Below, piece by piece: positions 26,800 to 35,207 of a DNA stretch of 64,000 nucleotides (positions are counted from its first letter, which is position 1; each line of letters opens with the position of its first letter). The stretch comes from Ktedonobacteraceae bacterium. Its GTDB lineage: Bacteria > Chloroflexota > Ktedonobacteria > Ktedonobacterales > Ktedonobacteraceae. Below the pieces are notes generated by a model, which saw only the letters and a program-made list of their open reading frames with translations, had not been told where the DNA came from and did no database searches. The stretch covers positions 1 through 64,000 of the forward strand of contig DASRBN010000035.1 of assembly GCA_035653615.1 (NCBI GenBank), written 5' to 3'. The position numbers and the translations under genes were made by a program.

Positions 26800-26864
26800 G
26801 GCAACAACCTGATAAGGCAATGTTAAGGGCCTGCTAAGTCCTCAGCCCCTTTTTACGGTATCCT
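26800..26864 (+). promoter_or_regulatory. 11-bp-phased promoter of the LLM flavoprotein gene
   Basis: GGCAAC (26800), GATAAG (26811), GTTAAG (26822), GCTAAG (26833), then TATCCT at 26859, 26 bp after the last hexamer. Confidence 0.7.
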
Positions 26865-26919
26865 TCTGAAAAACAGTGCTTGTCATCTTCAGAGAAGGTG
26901 ACATCTACCAGGAGGAACA

Positions 26920-27777
26920 ATGCATATCGGCATAGCACTGCCGACCGCTGTCCCCGGCACCAGTGGACACCTGCTGCTAGAGTGGGTGCGCAAAGCCGAT
27001 AGCGGACCCTTCTCCAGTCTCACGGTGCTGGATCACACGAACAGCGGGAGCTACGAACCCTTTACCGTCCTGGCGGCGGCAGCAGCACTCACGCAGCGCG
27101 TTCGGCTGGCCATCATCCTCCCTGGTGGCTCGCTACGCACCACGTTGCTGCTGGCTAAAGTGACGACGTCCATCGATGCACTCTCGCAGGGTCGCCTGAT
27201 TGTGGGTCTGGCATTGGGAGGTCACCCGCAGGGCTATGCGGCCCTGGGCATCGATCCTCCCTCCCATGGCAAGCTGCTGACCGGCCAGCTCTCGGCCCTG
27301 CGTGCGCTCTGGAACGAACGACCCCTCGGGCCAAAACTCGCCCACTCTGGTGGACCGCCTCTTCTGTTAGGAGGACCAGGGGAGCAGGTGGCGGCCCGGA
27401 TTGCACTGGCTGCTGATGGCTTGGTCGCAGGACAGGATGCGCAGCACTTTGCACGGGCTGCCCGGCAGGTAAGGGCAGCCTGGGCTGGGACTGGACGTCC
27501 AGGGCGGCCGCAACTATGGGCAGTAGGTCACTTCGCGCTGGGTGACGATGCTGCTGAGGGAGGCAGGCGCTACCTGCGGGAGTCCTTTGCCTTTGCCGGC
27601 CCTTCGTTCGCACAAGAAATGGTGGCACAGCTCCTGGCAAGTCCTGACGCCATCATGCGTTGTCTCCATGCCTTCGAAGAGGCCGGATGCGATGAGTTCG
27701 TCTTCTCTCCAACCGTTGCTGACCTGGCGCAACTGGATCGATTGATCACGGTTCTCCAGGGACGAAGGCAAACGTAA
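26920..27777 (+). CDS. LLM-class (luciferase-like) flavin-dependent oxidoreductase
   Basis: A 285-residue F420- or FMN-dependent TIM-barrel oxidoreductase. The N-terminal strand MHIGIALPTAVPG and the segment LLAKVTTSIDALSQGRLIVG, then LALGGHPQGYAALG, are the luciferase-like signature; the C-terminus has CDEFVFSPTVADLAQLDRLI. AGGAGG lies six bases before the ATG. The cofactor (F420 versus FMN) cannot be settled by eye. A P450 fragment follows directly. Confidence 0.88.
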   Translation: MHIGIALPTAVPGTSGHLLLEWVRKADSGPFSSLTVLDHTNSGSYEPFTVLAAAAALTQRVRLAIILPGGSLRTTLLLAKVTTSIDALSQGRLIVGLALGGHPQGYAALGIDPPSHGKLLTGQLSALRALWNERPLGPKLAHSGGPPLLLGGPGEQVAARIALAADGLVAGQDAQHFARAARQVRAAWAGTGRPGRPQLWAVGHFALGDDAAEGGRRYLRESFAFAGPSFAQEMVAQLLASPDAIMRCLHAFEEAGCDEFVFSPTVADLAQLDRLITVLQGRRQT

Positions 27778-27778
27778 T

Positions 27779-27934
27779 CGATTGTCTACACTTCAGCACT
27801 ACCTGGCACATCTTGTCAAGGAGCGCAGGAACGACCCTAAGGATGATGTGATCAGTGCTCTGGTCTCAGCCCAGCCAGGAGAACGGCCATTTGACGATAC
27901 AGAATTTACAAGGAAGTTAAGGCTTGGTACATAG
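27779..27934 (+). pseudogene. Cytochrome P450 internal fragment
   Basis: The plus-strand frame after the flavoprotein stop reads LSTLQHYLAHLVKERRND, then DVISALVSAQPGERPFDDTE before a stop. This matches the segment just before the I-helix of bacterial P450s (helix G/H region, K-x-R-x-x-P-x-D-D-x-I-S-A-L). Neither the I-helix nor the haem region is present. It overlaps the 3' end of the convergent NUDIX gene. Confidence 0.6.
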
Positions 27935-28517
27935 TTCGATGGATCACCGATCTGAACTGTCCCCATTCCTTCCAGGTCGTCCCCAATTGATCGCAATAGA
28001 TGTCAGGCAAAGCGTCAAGCTCTGTGGCTATCTTACAGAGGTCATCAATGGCTACCTCCCCATACCCTAAGAGGTTTTCTTGCTCATCGACCACGCTGGG
28101 AAAGCCCTCTTCCTCCTGATGGAAGAGAAAGGCAAAGGTCGTAAATCGAATGGAAGCCTGTACGCTTTCCTGATCATGTTCTGCCCGATAGGAGATGACC
28201 GCTAAGAGCCGTTGAGGAGTCATCTGCAATCCAGTTTCCTCATAGACTTCTCTAGCAAGTGCTTCCAACACGCTTTCATGAAACTCAACGCCACCCGTCA
28301 ATAACCGGTACAATCCCTTTGGATAAAAGGTCTTGGTAAACGTTAAAACACGACTATTTGCACGAAGAATAACCATGCACACTTCGCGAGAGCGATTGTT
28401 TGTCTGGCTTTCCCAAAACGTAGGTGACCCAACAGAGACCGTTTCGCTCACGAGAGGATTCCCATAGTGTTGGAAGAGGGCTTCCAGTTCCTTCTGGTGA
28501 TCAATCAGTTCAGTCAT
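27906..28517 (-). CDS. NUDIX hydrolase
   Basis: A 203-residue protein with a complete NUDIX box, GGVEFHESVLEALAREVYEE followed by TGL (G-x5-E-x7-R-E-x2-E-E-x-G), which binds the metals for hydrolysis of a nucleoside-diphosphate-linked substrate. The flanks are extended compared with a minimal ~150-residue member. It is downstream of the APH-like kinase gene and probably in the same transcript as the hydrolase gene upstream. Confidence 0.88.
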   Translation of the reverse strand: MTELIDHQKELEALFQHYGNPLVSETVSVGSPTFWESQTNNRSREVCMVILRANSRVLTFTKTFYPKGLYRLLTGGVEFHESVLEALAREVYEETGLQMTPQRLLAVISYRAEHDQESVQASIRFTTFAFLFHQEEEGFPSVVDEQENLLGYGEVAIDDLCKIATELDALPDIYCDQLGTTWKEWGQFRSVIHRTMYQALTSL

Positions 28518-28627
28518 TGCAGTCTTCTTTTCTCTGCTCCAAAACTCCGCTCTCTGTTATTTGCATGGAGACCTGGCCGCATCCGGTGCTCTCTATTTTA
28601 CGAGTCTGGAAGTTATTACCGCCAGTG

Positions 28628-29818
28628 TCATCTGAATGCGGGATACGCTAGCATCGCTTCTGCATCAGGCCAGAGCATGCGCATCTTCGTCGCCATGGCA
28701 CCGATGGTTGCGCCAATAGCCTCCATATGCCCTGCTTCCTCGGTCGTTTGCGCTACTACGTCTGAACGCAGGAGGTGACGCTGCCGATCGGTGGCAGCCA
28801 CAATGAGTCGGTCGTGCTCCAGGATATGCGACAAGGGGGCCATCTGATACCAGCCGATCATCCAGTACACGCATGCCTCGGCAACAGCCTGCGAAAAGAG
28901 ATGATCATCGCTTGCCTCCGGACAGCCTTTGACTAACTCCGCACGATACGCTGCCTCCATCTGGCGTGGGAGCGGTTCAGGCATGCGGTAGACACAGCGG
29001 CAGGTCGGAAAGTGCATTCTGCCATAAACCCCTTCCTTAAGTGCCTGATCAAACATCCCACCTTCGAAATCCACCAGCCACGGAGTGGAGCCGATAAAGA
29101 GGCAGTTATCAGGACACGAATCTGCCTGGATAAAGGAGAGGAAGGGTCCCGGATGCAGCAGGGAGGCTTTCAGTGCCGCTACCTCTTGCTCGACACCACG
29201 CGCAGGTGTTACGCCTAACACTTCAGCCGCCTGGTACAATGTTGGTGCAAGCCACTCATAAGTCTGATATCCATCTTCCAGCATGCAGGGACCAAGCGAC
29301 TCGCGCAGCTGTCTGAACTCGTCGTGTTTCCCAATGGTAGCGGCATGGAGACGACCATGGATTACAGCAAATCCGATCAGGGCAGAAGCTGCCCTGTGTG
29401 GATCGGTTCCCATGAGAAACTGCTCCAGGCTGGTCCCGTGTCCCACGTCTTCCATGACCAGCACGCCTCGCGCCGCATCTCCACCATAGAAGCGAGGTCC
29501 AAACGTGGTACCAGTGGGAATGGTGCCTAAGAACTGCAGGCTGGCCCATTCATTGAAGAAGGCCCAGGCAGGCATGGTGGCACGCGTCGGATCATACGGG
29601 GCTCGCTCCGTCGATTTGACGTGCTTCACAATCACGCTTGCCGGAGTCTGAGGAAGTCCATCAAGCACAGGGAAACGGTACACGAGCGAGCGTATCCCAT
29701 CTTGCAGGAGTGCTCCTGCACCGAGACGGACACTCTTGCCAAAAGTCTGGCCAAGCAGGCGCTCGGCTGTCGTCATGAGTGCTTGAGAAGGGGGGAGTGG
29801 ATGTCGCTGCTTGTTCAT
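28628..29818 (-). CDS. Aminoglycoside-phosphotransferase-like (APH-fold) kinase
   Basis: A 396-residue small-molecule kinase-like protein. The catalytic loop reads QADSCPDNCLF (H-x-D-x-x-x-x-N with Gln replacing the common His) and the metal-binding acidic motif is WLVDFEGG. The N-lobe has the segment SVIVKHVKS, with the probable ATP-binding Lys. Such proteins phosphorylate antibiotics, sugars or choline-like molecules; the substrate is unknown. No strong ribosome site is visible at the chosen start. Confidence 0.72.
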   Translation of the reverse strand: MNKQRHPLPPSQALMTTAERLLGQTFGKSVRLGAGALLQDGIRSLVYRFPVLDGLPQTPASVIVKHVKSTERAPYDPTRATMPAWAFFNEWASLQFLGTIPTGTTFGPRFYGGDAARGVLVMEDVGHGTSLEQFLMGTDPHRAASALIGFAVIHGRLHAATIGKHDEFRQLRESLGPCMLEDGYQTYEWLAPTLYQAAEVLGVTPARGVEQEVAALKASLLHPGPFLSFIQADSCPDNCLFIGSTPWLVDFEGGMFDQALKEGVYGRMHFPTCRCVYRMPEPLPRQMEAAYRAELVKGCPEASDDHLFSQAVAEACVYWMIGWYQMAPLSHILEHDRLIVAATDRQRHLLRSDVVAQTTEEAGHMEAIGATIGAMATKMRMLWPDAEAMLAYPAFR

Positions 29819-29863
29819 ACGCTTCTTGCTCTCGCTGTGCCGGCACGTGTCGCCCGCTGTTGC

Positions 29864-30631
29864 TCAAGAAACAGGAGCGCCTCGCAAAAAGGCGAATGCC
29901 GGGGGAAAAACAATGTCTCTTTCACTGAGTTCTTGTTCGTGATCGAGATGCTCAAAGATGTGAAGGGAAATGCCGGCTTTTTCCATCTCGTGCTGGCGCT
30001 CCAGGAGTGGCTTGACCACACGATCATCGCGCGAGCCGGCATACACTAAGAGGGGGCAACGCACTTCATCCGGCTCCACCACCGGCCAGGAAACGAGGGC
30101 TTGCCAGCAGGCGATCAGGGCAGGGATATTTCTCTGCTCAACCAAGGTCTGTTCCTCGGGCTCCATGTCAAGGCTGGCAAGGTTGCCCTCTCGTTGTGCA
30201 GCGAGGATGTGCTGCAACTCAGCGACAATGGGTTCGATGCGCTCTTCGGGATACACACGGCCAAAAAAGCTGCCAGCCACCACCGCGCGGGTAATCCGGT
30301 TGGAGCGTGCAGCGAGGTGAAGGGTTTGAGAACCGCCAAACGAGTGCCCCCACATGAGGAAGTGCTGGGCCCCACAGGCATCGGCAACACGGTAGATATC
30401 ATCAAGCAGTTTTTCGACCGTGTAGGCTCCTGGTTCCGTCGGCAGGTCACTTTCCCCCATGCCTCGCCGATCCATCGTCATCACCTGAAAGTGCTGACAG
30501 AGGCGATCCACATATCCCAACTCCTGCCAGATCTGGCGGCGTCCGCCAATCCTGGAAGCAACAGCAGCGCAGGGCCATGCCCCTGCACATCGTAAGCAAT
30601 CCTCGTTCCATCAGATGACGTAAGAAACATC
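29864..30631 (-). pseudogene. Alpha/beta hydrolase gene with a frameshift
   Basis: The start at 30631 has GGAGGAG five bases upstream and gives MFLTSSDGTRIAYDVQGHGP, then LLLLPGLADA. Around 30535-30545 the frame is lost, and the next frame continues as WQELGYVDRLCQHFQVMTMD, with the nucleophile elbow WGHSFGGSQ and a late acidic/His pair (YAGSRDDRVV, LDHEQEL). One base added or lost in a GCCGCC run explains the break. If corrected it is a ~255-residue serine hydrolase. A phased promoter lies upstream. Confidence 0.78.
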
Positions 30632-30785
30632 GCTACTCCTCCGCATGCTGAATATTCTACACGCGCACGTCCAAAGACGTCTTCTTTTTGCGCCCAGCCC
30701 CCGGCATCATCGTGAGGTGAGCGAAGAACGCACCCTCGGCACGGGCCTGTTCAGCCGCTGCGCTTTACTCCTCTGTCTGGTAAGA

Positions 30786-30839
30786 AGTATACTCGAAAGC
30801 AGGAGAAGCGACTTATCAAGCACTTAACATCCTGTTGCA
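30786..30839 (-). promoter_or_regulatory. 11-bp-phased promoter of the hydrolase-kinase-NUDIX genes
   Basis: On the minus strand: TGCAAC (30839), GTTAAG (30828), GATAAG (30817), then TATACT at 30791, 26 bp after the last hexamer. Confidence 0.7.
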
Positions 30840-31071
30840 CCTTGGTTCTGCCTTCCTCTGTTCGGGGGAGGGCGAGCACGAGCGGACACATGGCGGAGCT
30901 TGCGCCAGGCCAGGAAAAAGCAGCAGAAGCGCTCGACGTTCACTTTTCCACTCACACATCATCCGATGTGTCTCCTTTACGCCTCCTCTCTTCCTGCCGA
31001 CCAGCAGGAGTTGCCCAGGCCATCCTCGCACGCTGACGCTTGCCTCTGACCGAAACAGAGACCTGTGAGAG
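30840..31071. other. Intergenic region between divergent phased promoters
   Basis: I see no convincing gene here: the open frames lack ribosome sites and protein-like composition. The region separates the minus-strand promoter ending at 30839 from the plus-strand one starting at 31072. Confidence 0.5.
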
Positions 31072-31136
31072 AGCAACCTCTTGTTAAAGAGATGATAAGC
31101 CCCTGCTAAGTTCTCAGCCGCTTTTTCCCGTATCCT
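31072..31136 (+). promoter_or_regulatory. 11-bp-phased promoter with four hexamers, FAD oxidase copy 2
   Basis: AGCAAC (31072), GTTAAA (31083), GATAAG (31094), GCTAAG (31105), then TATCCT at 31131, 26 bp after the last hexamer. This is the most complete copy of the element in the window. Confidence 0.72.
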
Positions 31137-31190
31137 ATGCACGTCCTATGGTGAGAGTTTCGTACGTTTCGCAGAAGAAGGAGGAAATCC

Positions 31191-32555
31191 ATGTTTTCCA
31201 CATCCATCAATCCCAAGGCTCTTCAAGACTTCAAAGCCAGCCTGCATGGCGACGTGATCGGCCCGAACGACGAGGGCTATGAAAATGCTCGCCGCGTCTG
31301 GAATGGCATAGTTGACAGGCACCCGGCCTTGATCGTGCAGTGTGTCGATGTCTCCGATGTCATTGCTGCTGTTCAATTTGCACGTCGTCAAGACCTGACG
31401 GTGGCGGTGCGTGGAGGAGGTCACGACGTGAGCGGTCATGGTGTCTGCGATGACGGGCTGGTGATCGACCTGTCTCCAATGAAAGGGATTCAGGTTGACC
31501 CAGAAAAGCGCGTGGCACGCGCCGAGGCAGGTCTGACCAGCGGGGAGTTCCTGCGCGCAACCGAGCCGTTCGGATTGGTGATCCCAACCGGAGTCTTCTC
31601 CACGGTCGGGCTGTCCGGCCTCACGCTTGGCGGCGGCATCGGCTGGCTGACGAGCCGCTACGGTCTGACCATCGATAATCTTCTTGCGGTCGAGATCGTC
31701 ACGGCGGATGGGATACAGCTCACAGCCAGCGCAACAGAGCATCCAGACCTCTTCTGGGCAGTGCGGGGAGGAGGAGGCAACTTCGGCGTGGTCACGGCGT
31801 TGACCTTTCAACTGCACCCACTGGCACAGGTACTGCGAGGTGGGGTGATCCATCCCCTGGCACGCGCACGCGAGGTCTTGCGCTTTTATAGAGAGTACAG
31901 CAGGCAGTGCCCCGATGAACTGACCGTCAACGCCAGCCTGACCACGGGGCCGGACGGGCATCCGGTGGTCATCCTGGATGCCTGCTACTGTGGTGACGAT
32001 CTCGTCGAGGGCGAGCGTGTGCTGGCACCCCTGCGCACCTTTGGCCCCCCGCTCGTCGATCTGATCCGCCCCATGTCCGTGCTAGAAAGCACGACGCTGT
32101 TGGACTTCGTCAACCAGCCCGGTCGATCTTACGCCTATCATGCGGAGGCGCTTCCTCACCTGAGCGATGAGGCGCTCGACACGGCCATCGCCTTTGGCTC
32201 CGCGCGTCCCTCGCCCCTCTCCACGGTGGTGTTCTATCAGATTCACGGCGCAGCCATGCGGGTCGATCCTGCGGCGACGGCCTTTGCCTTACGCCACGAT
32301 CATTCCATCCTGGAGATGATTGCGCAATGGGCGGAAGGGGAGGCACAGCCCCATCTGGAGTGGATTGAGCGCTTCGGGAGAGCCATCCAACCGTTCGCTG
32401 AGGAAGGGGTCTATGTCAACTTCCTGACGGACGAGGGGGAAGCCCGCATCCGGGCCAGCTACGGTGACAATTATGAGCGGCTGGTGCAGGTCAAGAACAG
32501 GTACGACCCGACCAACTTCTTTCATGTAAACCAGAACATCAAACCGGCAAAATAG
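31191..32555 (+). CDS. FAD-linked oxidase, berberine-bridge (BBE) type, copy 2
   Basis: A 454-residue paralogue of the oxidase at 24228-25586, sharing domain order and most motifs: VAVRGGGHDVSGHGVCDDG with the FAD-linking His, GLTLGGGIGWLTSRYGLTIDN, FWAVRGGGGNFGVVTALTF, and YDPTNFFHVNQNI at the C-terminus. As in copy 1 the second Cys for bicovalent FAD is absent (IPTGVFSTVG). AAGGAGGAA precedes the ATG. It is followed by a decayed transporter gene, mirroring the oxidase-exporter pairing of copy 1. Confidence 0.9.
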   Translation: MFSTSINPKALQDFKASLHGDVIGPNDEGYENARRVWNGIVDRHPALIVQCVDVSDVIAAVQFARRQDLTVAVRGGGHDVSGHGVCDDGLVIDLSPMKGIQVDPEKRVARAEAGLTSGEFLRATEPFGLVIPTGVFSTVGLSGLTLGGGIGWLTSRYGLTIDNLLAVEIVTADGIQLTASATEHPDLFWAVRGGGGNFGVVTALTFQLHPLAQVLRGGVIHPLARAREVLRFYREYSRQCPDELTVNASLTTGPDGHPVVILDACYCGDDLVEGERVLAPLRTFGPPLVDLIRPMSVLESTTLLDFVNQPGRSYAYHAEALPHLSDEALDTAIAFGSARPSPLSTVVFYQIHGAAMRVDPAATAFALRHDHSILEMIAQWAEGEAQPHLEWIERFGRAIQPFAEEGVYVNFLTDEGEARIRASYGDNYERLVQVKNRYDPTNFFHVNQNIKPAK

Positions 32556-32660
32556 GGATGATGAACGTCCCACAAACGAAAGCATGAGAGATGATGCAGC
32601 AGGCGGAACAATACACAGGATGCACGAGAGCGCGCCGCCCAGGCGGTCTCTCCGCTCGCG

Positions 32661-33420
32661 ATGGCGCATGACCGGTCCCTGAGACCCTGGCTGGTCCTGG
32701 CGGCGGTCCTCTGTGGTTTCTGCATGGTCGTCCTCGACACGACCGTCATGAACATTGCCATTCCCACCATCCAGACCAGCCTGAAGACAGATCTGCCCTC
32801 GGTCAGTTGGGTGCTCAACGCCTATAACCTGATGTATGCAGTACTCTTGTTCACCGTGGGGCGCTTTGCCGACCAATATGGACGCAAGCGCCTGTTCTTG
32901 CTCGCCATGCTCCTCTTCAGCCTGGCTTCCCTCGGCTGCGCGCTCGCGCCGGTCTGCGGGCGGCTCCCTGGTACGCCCGCCATGAGCTGGCTGATCGGCT
33001 TCCGCGCACTGCAGGGCATGAGCGCAGCCGGGCTGACCGGGGTCAGCCCGGCGATTGTGATGGCCGTTTTCCCGCATGAAAAACGTGGTGCCGCCCATAG
33101 CGGTCTATGTCCAGCGCTGGCTGGGGCGGCACTGGGCGATTGGCCTCAACATCCTCGGCAACGCCGTGATGTTTGCGGCTCCGGCGCTCGTGGCCACTGC
33201 CTGGCTGATTGGAGCGACTGCCGTGCTGGGTGGGATGGCCGGCCCCTGTGGACCATCGCGGCAGCATCCCTGCTTGGACGCAGGGTTCCTTCCGTATTGC
33301 AGGGACGGGTCAATGCCGCCTACCGCTTCCTGGGCACCGGGTTGGCGGCGGGTCCACTGCTCGGGGGCCCGCTGGCGCAGGTGTTTGGCCTCCGCTTCGC
33401 GTTCATCGTGTGCGCCTGCG
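32661..33420 (+). pseudogene. Chimeric MFS transporter remnant (DHA2 N-terminus joined to another MFS C-terminus)
   Basis: The first ~145 residues are a DHA2 exporter: VVLDTTVMNIAIPTIQTSLK, the loop motif GRFADQYGRKRLFLLAMLL and ending at FPHEKRGAA, exactly where relatives continue into helix 5. From about 33096 the sequence changes to the C-terminal helices of a different MFS type, partly in another frame (AIGLNILGNAVMFAAPALVA) and then back in the first frame (LLGRRVPSVLQGRVNAAYRF, LGGPLAQVFGLRFAFIV). At least two frameshifts and a family switch mean it cannot encode a working transporter. The join may mark a deletion between two former transporter genes. Confidence 0.75.
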
Positions 33421-33426
33421 ATGATC

Positions 33427-33861
33427 CCCCAGAACCAGATGAGCACAATCCACCCGATGCTCCAACCAATGGGAACCCGAAGCACAGACCAGCAACACTA
33501 TCGAAGAACAGACACACGTTCACACTCATCTCTGCTTCTTCCTTTGACGATGAAAGGCCGTCCAAGCGATCCTGCCTGGGCAACCGACAGGAGGTACTGC
33601 TCCTATTGTCGCACACATGTTCGTGAAGCCTTGCCGTGTGTGATAGGGTGGGTGCAACGAGCCGAGATATCGGCATTTGCCATGAAATGTATACAAAATA
33701 TGACAGAAGAGAGCATCCTACCAGCCCAGATTACTTTTCCCTACGCCCAGCCATCCCATTTTGTCTTAAAACGTATACACCTGGTGCTTTCTCTCTGCAA
33801 GAGAGCCATAGACAACTCCATGCCCCAGAGCATCTGCTAGCCGGTTTTCGCCTGAAAATAG
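33427..33861. other. Region between transporter remnant and island boundary
   Basis: No gene recognised; the open frames have no ribosome sites or family resemblance. It ends at the left TGTCTGACA cluster. Confidence 0.45.
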
Positions 33862-33922
33862 TGTCTGACAGTAGCGACCTCTTGTCTGACAACTTGACGA
33901 TTTTCTCCGGTGATGTCAGACA
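33862..33922 (+). repeat. Left terminal cluster of the 21.9-kb island (three TGTCTGACA-type sites)
   Basis: TGTCTGACA at 33862, TGTCTGACA at 33883 and the complement TGTCAGACA at 33914 are spaced 21 and 31 bp. The mirror-image cluster at 55697-55758 has the same spacings in reverse order (31 and 22). Additional matches flank the sites, such as CGGTG before the inner site. The outermost bases give TGT...ACA termini, as in transposons moved by DDE transposases of the Tn7/Mu/Tn5053 kind. Confidence 0.6.
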
Positions 33923-34022
33923 TCACTTGTGCTCCGAAACACTTATACCATGAAACGTTACGTTCACACACATCCCGTGAAAGCGCAGCCACTTCATACT
34001 CAAGCCATCGATTTATCTCGCA

Positions 34023-35207
34023 TTACTCGACGAGAAATATTTCTGAGTTCTCGACCACAATCGCATGTGGGCGGTAACGCTGCCCTTGCAGTCGCATGTC
34101 GAGTACGCGAATGTGCATACCTGGAGAAGCTTTTTTTAGCTGCGGAAAACGCTCCTGAGGAGCAACGATACGGACTTCAGCCTCGCGCCATTCCACTGTT
34201 ACGACCCAGTAATACCCTTTTAGCTCTATTGTTCTAATTTTTCCCTCGAAGCCTAGCACAGCCATTTGCAGAGCTATAGAGAGGTGAGGATGATTCGCCT
34301 GCCACGCCCAGAATGGTTGACACCAGGGACGAAATTCGCACAAGGCACAGGTCTCACCAGGGGTAGCGAGTTGTTCAACTGAAGCACATTCCTGTACCTG
34401 CTTGATCAATACTCTAGCCTCATTCTCAACAGCGCGACAGGTCTCGGGATCAATCGCTACTCTGTACATGGCTCCTGTGAGCGGATAGGTCACCCACGCT
34501 TCCTGTGGCCACTCGCCAAATGTCTCGTACCACAGCAGCGCATAGAGCTGGAGTTGCCGCTCATACCGCGCAGGTAGCTCGTCACGTAACGCAGATTTAT
34601 AATCGAGCAGACGCAGACCTGTAGGAAGCCTTTCGGCATGATCCACCCTTCCAGTGAGAAGCCCATCGTGGGATTGTATTGGTATCTCGACCAGCACTTT
34701 CCCTTCACTTATCTGCTTCATCTCAGAGAGGGGGACTTCCTCCGCTCCCGTTGCACCTCGGTTTTCATACCCGATCCGCCCGCTTGTAAACTGCTTTGTT
34801 AGGCGGAGCGACTCGGAAGCGAGAGCCTCTAGTGCGCGATGTATCCGTTCTTCGTCACGAGGAAGCAGTTGTTCACGAGGGCGGCTTTTTTTCTGTTCCT
34901 CTTGTTGAGATAATTCGTGATGAAAACGCCGGTGGGCTTCCGCAATGATTTCACTTCGATTATCAGACCTGATGGGATACTCGGTGAGCGATTGGAGCGT
35001 ATTGTGAAACGCGATGCCCACTCGTGCGGCGTACGCTGTACGGCGCTCATAGCCCTGCGATCGCTCAAAGCACGCGCGCAATCCACAAGTACGGATCATT
35101 TCAATGGAGGTTGGCCCAAACGGTGCTTCAGGCCGTCCACGCGGCGGCGTGAGGTCTCTTTGGTTCAGGCACCAGGTGAATGCGGTCTTACGTGAATGCA
35201 TAGTCAT
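34023..35207 (-). CDS. RecB/Cas4-like PD-(D/E)XK nuclease with Fe-S cluster motif
   Basis: A 394-residue nuclease. The core has GIAFHNTL (the conserved His), LTGRVDHAE and LRLLDYKSA (Asp then D-x-K), and RYERQLQLYALLW (Q-x-x-x-Y motif), as in RecB/Cas4. Four cysteines placed like the Cas4/AddB 4Fe-4S site are visible: one in IRTCGLRACFE and three in CALCEFRPWC. The start overlaps the DruE stop (ATGA), so translation is coupled and the nuclease belongs to the helicase operon. It probably processes DNA ends or strands exposed by the helicase. Confidence 0.85.
   Translation of the reverse strand: MTMHSRKTAFTWCLNQRDLTPPRGRPEAPFGPTSIEMIRTCGLRACFERSQGYERRTAYAARVGIAFHNTLQSLTEYPIRSDNRSEIIAEAHRRFHHELSQQEEQKKSRPREQLLPRDEERIHRALEALASESLRLTKQFTSGRIGYENRGATGAEEVPLSEMKQISEGKVLVEIPIQSHDGLLTGRVDHAERLPTGLRLLDYKSALRDELPARYERQLQLYALLWYETFGEWPQEAWVTYPLTGAMYRVAIDPETCRAVENEARVLIKQVQECASVEQLATPGETCALCEFRPWCQPFWAWQANHPHLSIALQMAVLGFEGKIRTIELKGYYWVVTVEWREAEVRIVAPQERFPQLKKASPGMHIRVLDMRLQGQRYRPHAIVVENSEIFLVE

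Noticed and set aside
30816-31142. Long open frames on both strands between the hydrolase and FAD oxidase genes
   Set aside because: They overlap two well-formed promoters, lack ribosome sites and have no protein-like motifs.
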